Below are positions 56,287-64,000 of a stretch of 64,000 nt of DNA, piece by piece; position 1 is the stretch's first letter, and every line of letters begins with the position of its first letter. The position numbers and the translations under genes are program-made. Location: positions 62,001 through 126,000 of the forward strand of contig CACJMB010000002.1 in the NCBI GenBank assembly GCA_902594405.1, written 5' to 3'. The notes under the pieces are model-generated. The model did not search any database. It was not told where the DNA came from and saw only the letters and a list, made by a program, of their open reading frames with translations. The DNA is from an uncultured Pelagibacteraceae bacterium. GTDB lineage: Bacteria > Pseudomonadota > Alphaproteobacteria > Pelagibacterales > Pelagibacteraceae.

Positions 56287-57965
56287 CATTTTTAAAAATA
56301 AATAATCTTAGTGTCGATTATCAAATGAGAAAAGAAACAGTTAATGCTGCTAGGAATGTAAATATTGAAGTAAACAAAGGAGAAATTTTAGGATTAGTTG
56401 GAGAGTCTGGCTCAGGAAAAAGTACAGTAGGAAATGCAATTATAAATTTAATTGATGAACCAGGTAAGGTTTCTAGCGGGTCAGTTATTTTAGGCGATCT
56501 TAACATTCATGAAAATTCTGAAAGTATTGTAAAATATAGGGGAAATAAAATTGGATTGATATTTCAAGATCCTCAAACTTCACTTAACCCAATTCTTACA
56601 GTGGGCGAACAATTAATTGAAACAATTCAAACTCATCTTAAATTAAGCAAAGAAGAAGCAAAAAATAAATCTATAAATTTATTAAAAGAGGTTGGTATAA
56701 AAGATGCAGAGGTAAGATTTGATAATTATCCTCACCAATTCTCAGGTGGAATGAGACAGCGAGTAGTAATTTCTTTAGCTCTATGTTGCGAGCCAGAATT
56801 GTTAATTGCAGATGAACCAACAACAGCATTAGATGTATCAATACAATCTCAGATTTTAGAACTAATTAAAAAATTAACAAAAGAAAGAAACCTTGCGGTC
56901 ATCTTAATTACTCATGACATGGGGGTTATAGCTGAAACTGCAGACCGAGTTGCAGTTATGAAAAGTGGCAATCTAGTTGAAATTGGTGAAACCAAAAAAA
57001 TATTAACCAAACCACAAGAAAATTATACTAAAAGTTTAGTAAGTTCAGTTCCACCAACTAACAAAAAAATTTCAAGATTTGTAATAGTTGAAAAAGAAAA
57101 TAGTGACAAAAAAGAAAATAATATCAAAATATTAAATAGATGGTCAAAGAAGGAAATTATAAATCAAGACTTAGTTCAGATAAAAAATTTGAGTAAAAGT
57201 TTTGATGATAATTTTTTTACAGAAAGTTCTAAGAATTCTGTGATGGCTGTTAATGATGTTTCTTTTGATATAAAAGAAGGTGAGTCTTTCGGCTTGGTAG
57301 GAGAAAGTGGAAGTGGAAAATCTACAATTGCTAAAATGATTGTAAATTTATTTAAACCTACATCTGGCGATATCTTCTTTGACAACGTTTGTATTACAAA
57401 AATAAAACAAAGATTCGAATTAATGAAATTTAGAAAACAAATTCAAATGATATTTCAAGATCCTTATTCTTCACTAAATGGAAGATTAAAAGTAAAAGAT
57501 ATAATTGCAGAACCAATCACACTTCACAACCCATCTATATCAAATATAGATTTAAATAATTATATTTATGATTTACTTGAGTCTGTAGAATTAACTCAAA
57601 ATTCTGCGGATCGATATCCACATGAATTTTCAGGAGGACAGAGACAGAGAATATCAATTGCAAGAGCGCTTGCTACACAACCAAGACTTTTGGTTTGTGA
57701 CGAACCTACCTCTGCTTTGGATGTAAGTATCCAAGCCCAAATATTAAATTTACTTAAAGATCTTCAAGAACAATTAAATTTAACAATTTTATTCATTAGT
57801 CACGACCTACCGGTTGTTAGACAAATGTGCGATAGAATTGGCGTCTTAAAAGATGGAAAATTATGTGAAGTTTCAAATACTGAGGACTTATTTTTAAAAC
57901 CAACGCATGAATATACAAAAGAGCTTTTAAGGTTAATGCCTAAAATTGAGTCTATTTATAATTAA
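56283..57965 (+). CDS. Peptide-type ABC transporter ATP-binding protein, DppD-DppF fusion
   Basis: Two ABC ATPase domains in one 560-residue chain. Each half has Walker [10 protein letters not shown] (residues about 39 and 345), signature [15 protein letters not shown] in the first and [15 protein letters not shown] in the second, and Walker [15 protein letters not shown] and [14 protein letters not shown]. This is the YejF/GsiA-like fused form in place of separate DppD and DppF. The start is the ATG at 56283 (ATGA overlap); the frame extends upstream only inside the permease gene. Confidence 0.94.
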   Translation: MTFLKINNLSVDYQMRKETVNAARNVNIEVNKGEILGLVGESGSGKSTVGNAIINLIDEPGKVSSGSVILGDLNIHENSESIVKYRGNKIGLIFQDPQTSLNPILTVGEQLIETIQTHLKLSKEEAKNKSINLLKEVGIKDAEVRFDNYPHQFSGGMRQRVVISLALCCEPELLIADEPTTALDVSIQSQILELIKKLTKERNLAVILITHDMGVIAETADRVAVMKSGNLVEIGETKKILTKPQENYTKSLVSSVPPTNKKISRFVIVEKENSDKKENNIKILNRWSKKEIINQDLVQIKNLSKSFDDNFFTESSKNSVMAVNDVSFDIKEGESFGLVGESGSGKSTIAKMIVNLFKPTSGDIFFDNVCITKIKQRFELMKFRKQIQMIFQDPYSSLNGRLKVKDIIAEPITLHNPSISNIDLNNYIYDLLESVELTQNSADRYPHEFSGGQRQRISIARALATQPRLLVCDEPTSALDVSIQAQILNLLKDLQEQLNLTILFISHDLPVVRQMCDRIGVLKDGKLCEVSNTEDLFLKPTHEYTKELLRLMPKIESIYN

Positions 57966-58017
57966 TTTTATGTAAGCCTAAAATGGTCCATTAAAAGTGA
58001 TTATCTTACTAATTATT

Positions 58018-58045
58018 TTGCAATCTCTCTCATAGATTGTATTAT
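58018..58045 (+). promoter_or_regulatory. Candidate leuA promoter
   Basis: TTGCAA (58018-58023), 16 nt and TATTAT (58040-58045) in the 102-nt gap before leuA. Predicted start near 58052 leaves about 15 nt before the ATG. A CTAAAAATTTTAG palindrome follows at 58053-58065. Confidence 0.4.
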
Positions 58046-58067
58046 AGATTTTCTAAAAATTTTAGTT

Positions 58068-60673
<2,606 letters not shown>

Positions 60674-60678
60674 AAAAA

Positions 60679-61527
60679 ATGGCTACTGGCAGAGATGATT
60701 TTGTAATTGCCATCAGGTCAGCTTTTTTAAAAAAAAAAGATAAACAAAAATTTTCTTTACTTACTCTAATCGTTTTATCAATTTTTGTAATTGTTCTAAG
60801 TAATTTAAATTTTAAAGCTATACAATTTGTTAAATTGGGAATTAATGAAGTAATTTATAGATCATCACATATTGCATCAATTCCAGAAAATAAATTAAAA
60901 GAAATAACTTTAAAATTTAAATCACATATGGACTTATATGAAAGCTATCAGAAAGAATTAATTAAAATAGAAAATTCTGACCAACTTAAATTACAAAATC
61001 AGTTTTTAACTGCAGAAAATAAAAAGCTCAGAGATTTACTTGATGAAAGTATAAATTCACAAGAAATATTTGCCAGAGTTTTAATTGATAAAGACAGTCC
61101 ATATTTAAAATCAGTAGTATTAAATAAAGGATCAAAAGATAAAGTAAAAATTGGAATGGCTGTCATTGATGATGTTTATCTAGTTGGACAAATAATTGAA
61201 GTAAACTATACTAATTCAAGGGCATTACTATTGTCAGATTTTAATAGTAAAATACCATCTGTATTGGAACCAGATGATATACAGGCTGTAATTTCTGGGA
61301 CAGGAAGTGATTTTGGAATAATTGAACATACTCAAGAAGAATTTAGAGAAGATTTTAAAAATAAAGAAATTTTTGCTTACACTTCAGGTCTTGGTGGTTT
61401 ATTCAAACCCGGTATACCAGTTGGAAAAATTGATAATATTTCAGAAGGAAAAGTTAATTTTTTTTCTGATTTTACACAACTCAACTATGTAAAAATAGTT
61501 TCTTATAAAATAGGTGGAGAAGAATAA
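60679..61527 (+). CDS. mreC: Rod shape-determining protein MreC
   Basis: Periplasmic elongasome scaffold, 282 residues. One N-terminal transmembrane helix (about 27-45), a coiled-coil stretch (about 75-120, ending LQNQFLTAENKKLRDLL), and the beta-rich domain with IDKDSPYLKSVVLNKGSKDKVKIGMAV and LLSDFNSKIPSVL. It starts 5 nt after mreB and overlaps mreD by one base. Confidence 0.95.
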   Translation: MATGRDDFVIAIRSAFLKKKDKQKFSLLTLIVLSIFVIVLSNLNFKAIQFVKLGINEVIYRSSHIASIPENKLKEITLKFKSHMDLYESYQKELIKIENSDQLKLQNQFLTAENKKLRDLLDESINSQEIFARVLIDKDSPYLKSVVLNKGSKDKVKIGMAVIDDVYLVGQIIEVNYTNSRALLLSDFNSKIPSVLEPDDIQAVISGTGSDFGIIEHTQEEFREDFKNKEIFAYTSGLGGLFKPGIPVGKIDNISEGKVNFFSDFTQLNYVKIVSYKIGGEE

Positions 61528-62045
61528 TGCCATCACTTAATAAAAGTCCTTTTTTAAAAATATTTTTATCATATCTACCATTTATAATGTTGTTTTTTTC
61601 TGTATTTAATGAATTTGATTTTAATTACTTAAAACTTGATTATTTTGCGTTTAATTTTGTCCATCTATTAATTTTCTTTTGGACTTTAAGAAATCCTGAC
61701 CAATTAGGTTATCTAGCAATTTTCTTTGCAGGTATAATTAATGATGTTGTAATAGGTATACCAATAGGAATTAGTAGTTTTTGCTATCTTATTCTTTGCT
61801 CAGTAACAGCTTATATAAGAAATATTACTTTAACCCCAAACTTTATAAAGGACTGGATATCATTATTATTCACAATTTTATTAATAAATTCAATTCAAGT
61901 AATTATTTTAGATTTAGTCTTTTTAATTAAAGTTGATTACACTAATTATTTAATTAACTCAGGTTTTACTTTTTTATTTTATCCAATATTTTTTTTATTT
62001 TTTAATTTTTTAAACGAAAAAATCTCATATCAAACAAATGATTAA
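61527..62045 (+). CDS. mreD: Rod shape-determining protein MreD
   Basis: Small integral membrane protein of 172 residues with about five hydrophobic helices. GIINDVVIGIPIGISSFCYL (residues about 69-88) matches the conserved MreD segment with its Asn/Asp. Sequence conservation is low, as in all MreD proteins; position between mreC and mrdA makes the call safe. It overlaps mrdA by 8 nt. Confidence 0.88.
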   Translation: MPSLNKSPFLKIFLSYLPFIMLFFSVFNEFDFNYLKLDYFAFNFVHLLIFFWTLRNPDQLGYLAIFFAGIINDVVIGIPIGISSFCYLILCSVTAYIRNITLTPNFIKDWISLLFTILLINSIQVIILDLVFLIKVDYTNYLINSGFTFLFYPIFFLFFNFLNEKISYQTND

Positions 62046-63960
62046 ATCTAATTCAGGAATAAGAAAAACTGATGTAATCAATAGAAGGATGTTTATAATC
62101 GGGGCAGCAAAAGTAGTAGTTTTTGTTGGTATCGTTGTCCGTTTATTTTCTCTACAAATAAACGAAAATAAAAAATATTTAACACTTTCAGACAAAAACA
62201 GAATTAGAGAATGGAAACTCCCACCTACAAGAGGAAACATAGTAGATTATTTTGGAAATGTAATTGCAGGGAATTTAAAAGTTTATCAATTACATATAAT
62301 TCCAGAGCAAGTTGAGAATTTCGATTATTTATTAGTTAGATTGAAAATACTTCTAAATCTAAGTGACAAAAGAATTGCAAGAATAACTAAATTAAAAGCA
62401 GAGCTAAAACCGTGGGATAGTATTATTGTGTCCGAAAATTTAACTTGGAGTCAATTTGTAAAAATTAATAATTATTTATACGATCTTGTAGGTGTTAAAC
62501 CCGTAATGACAATCTCCAGAAACTATCCATTTAATGATGTATACACTCATATTCTTGGATACGTGAGTCAGCCAAATGAACAAGAAATTTTAGAAAATGA
62601 AACCATCCAAGAAAGATTTGTGCCAGGTATGAAAATTGGAAAATTAGGCTTAGAGAAAAGACTTGAAAATCATTTAATTGGAACAAATGCTATTCAAAGA
62701 TATGAAGTTAATGCTTACGGTAAAAGAATTAATCAACTTGAGCATCAAAAAGGTGAGCAAGGATCAAAAATACGTTTAACTGTAGATACAGAAATACAAA
62801 AAGCTTGTGGAGAATTGCTCAATGAAAAAGCAGGATCTATAAGTGTAATGGATATTTATACTGGAGATATAATAGCAATGTATTCATCTCCATCTTACAA
62901 TCCAAATTTATTCTTATTTGGAATAAGTCAAGATGAATGGCAATTAATTAGAAACAATCCATTAAAACCATTAATAAATAAAACTCTTTCAGGTCTATAC
63001 TCACCAGGTTCAACAATAAAACCAATTGTTGCCCTATCTGCACTAGAAAACAATGTGGTTGATACAAAGTTTAAAGTTAAATGCACAGGTAAAATGGAAT
63101 TGTATGAACAAACATTTCATTGCTGGAAAGAAGAAGGACATGGGTGGGTAAGTTTAAAAAATGCTATGAAGCAGTCTTGTGATACTTATTTTTATGAAGT
63201 CGCAAGATTGTTAGGAGTAGATAGATTAAATAAAACAGCTGAAAAATTTGGTTTAGGAAAAAAAGTATTAGGTGAATATTTTGATAATGAAAAAAAAGGA
63301 TTATTTCCTAATACAGTATGGAAAAAAAATAATCTTGGCAAGGGCTGGGTATTAGGTGAAACTTTAATCACAGGTATTGGTCAAGGTTATACACAAACAA
63401 CCCCTTTACAACTTTGTATGATGACTGCACAAATTGCAAACGGAGGTTATAAAATAAAACCAAAAATAATTGTGGATAGTAATCCAGTTTCTTATGAAGA
63501 TGCAAAACAATCAATGGAAAGTGGGTTGTTGTTTGATACTGACTCTGAGGAATTGATAGACAAAAAGTTATTTAAAGACAAAAAAAATATTAAGATTGTT
63601 CAAGAAGCAATGTTTGCTTCAACAAATGAGAGATTTGGAACCTCATATAAATCAAGAATTGATGATCCCAAATATCAATTTGCAGGAAAAACAGGAACAG
63701 CCCAGGTCAAGAGAATTAGCAAAAGAGAAAGGGAATTGGATTTAGAATTAGAGCAAATACCATACAAAGATAGAGATCACGCGTTATATGTTGCTTATGG
63801 TCCTTATATAAATCCAAGATATGCATTAAGTATAATTGTAGAGCATGGTGGTTCAGGAAGTAAGGCAGCAGCACCTATAGCAAAAAAACTATTTAAATTA
63901 ATTATTGATAGACATGATTTGAGAAACAAACAATCAAATTTTGAAAGGATTACTGTTTAA
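62038..63960 (+). CDS. mrdA: Penicillin-binding protein 2 (elongasome transpeptidase)
   Basis: Class B PBP, 640 residues. A cytoplasmic tail and transmembrane helix (about 18-37) lead to the pedestal domain with PPTRGNIVDYFGNVIA. The transpeptidase domain has SxxK as SPGSTIKP (Ser near 323), SxN as SCD-containing QSCDTYFYEVAR near 380, and KTGTAQVKR near 550. It cross-links lateral peptidoglycan together with RodA. The 40 bases after it start the next gene. Confidence 0.97.
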   Translation: MIKSNSGIRKTDVINRRMFIIGAAKVVVFVGIVVRLFSLQINENKKYLTLSDKNRIREWKLPPTRGNIVDYFGNVIAGNLKVYQLHIIPEQVENFDYLLVRLKILLNLSDKRIARITKLKAELKPWDSIIVSENLTWSQFVKINNYLYDLVGVKPVMTISRNYPFNDVYTHILGYVSQPNEQEILENETIQERFVPGMKIGKLGLEKRLENHLIGTNAIQRYEVNAYGKRINQLEHQKGEQGSKIRLTVDTEIQKACGELLNEKAGSISVMDIYTGDIIAMYSSPSYNPNLFLFGISQDEWQLIRNNPLKPLINKTLSGLYSPGSTIKPIVALSALENNVVDTKFKVKCTGKMELYEQTFHCWKEEGHGWVSLKNAMKQSCDTYFYEVARLLGVDRLNKTAEKFGLGKKVLGEYFDNEKKGLFPNTVWKKNNLGKGWVLGETLITGIGQGYTQTTPLQLCMMTAQIANGGYKIKPKIIVDSNPVSYEDAKQSMESGLLFDTDSEELIDKKLFKDKKNIKIVQEAMFASTNERFGTSYKSRIDDPKYQFAGKTGTAQVKRISKRERELDLELEQIPYKDRDHALYVAYGPYINPRYALSIIVEHGGSGSKAAAPIAKKLFKLIIDRHDLRNKQSNFERITV

Positions 63961-64000
63961 ATGTTTCAACACGATAGATTGAGTAATGAGATTACATTAT
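63961..64000 (+). CDS. rodA: RodA/MrdB start (partial, cut by window end)
   Basis: The mrdA stop codon is directly followed by ATG and 12 further codons reading FQHDRLSNEITL before the window ends. Position after mrdA is where rodA, the SEDS peptidoglycan polymerase, is normally found. Too little sequence is visible to confirm it by motif. Confidence 0.6.
   Translation, partial: MFQHDRLSNEITL

Overview
The window looks like a piece of a streamlined marine alphaproteobacterial chromosome, most likely SAR11 (Candidatus Pelagibacter or a close relative). The basis is: very AT-rich DNA (roughly 30% GC by eye), lysine/asparagine/isoleucine-rich proteins, almost no intergenic space, many ATGA/TAATG overlaps, and alphaproteobacterial hallmarks (TrcR/DUF1013, a ZauP-ZapA pair, a circularly permuted two-piece tmRNA, ThyX, an HflKC-DUF2065-DegP operon). 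No insertion sequence, prophage, CRISPR array or island boundary is visible; the whole window reads as core genome.

Layout. 1-1.74 kb: 3' part of pntB and a small transaldolase. 1.74-2.9 kb (minus): initiator tRNA, S21, TrcR, L31. 2.9-10 kb (minus): a long tight operon tkt-gap-pgk-fba-thiE-efp-suhB. 10-13.4 kb: zauP-zapA-fthC-ymdB-yebC and a divergent ruvC-like gene. 13.4-18.4 kb: tolQRAB-pal-cpoB. 18.4-25.9 kb: tilS-ftsH-folP-glmM-thiD-purA. 25.9-30.3 kb (minus): rpoH, rluD, then after a plus-strand tRNA-Arg an ABC-2 exporter and tsaC. 30.4-36.1 kb: xseB-ispA-dxs, aroC, pdxH and a long-chain polyprenyl diphosphate synthase. 36.2-42.7 kb: an S49 peptidase, glyQ-glyS, ppdK. 42.66-42.92 kb (minus): permuted tmRNA. 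43-49.3 kb: thyX, mrp (minus), hflK-hflC-DUF2065-degP-miaA. 49.3-52.7 kb: ilvB-ilvH-ilvC. 52.8-58 kb: a complete peptide-type ABC importer with a fused double ATPase. 58-64 kb: leuA and the cell-shape operon mreB-mreC-mreD-mrdA-(rodA, cut by the window end).

Together the genes cover gluconeogenesis/pentose-phosphate interconversion (tal, tkt, gap, pgk, fba, ppdK, with transhydrogenase), envelope integrity and elongation (Tol-Pal, Mre/PBP2), protein quality control (RpoH, FtsH, HflKC, DegP, tmRNA), isoprenoid/quinone precursors, the early and middle parts of branched-chain amino acid synthesis, and thiamine salvage (thiD, thiE).

I did not find an obviously new multigene system. The observations most worth a second look are small ones: the permuted tmRNA gene with an 11-nt spacer, an rpsU gene whose Shine-Dalgarno and family N-terminus both point to an ATT start codon, a set of promoters placed so close to their ATG that the mRNAs would be leaderless, heat-shock-like promoters shared by ftsH and hflKC-degP, and a phage-like RuvC sitting where ruvCAB-ybgC would normally be. 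Promoter calls are by eye in AT-rich DNA and are weak evidence.
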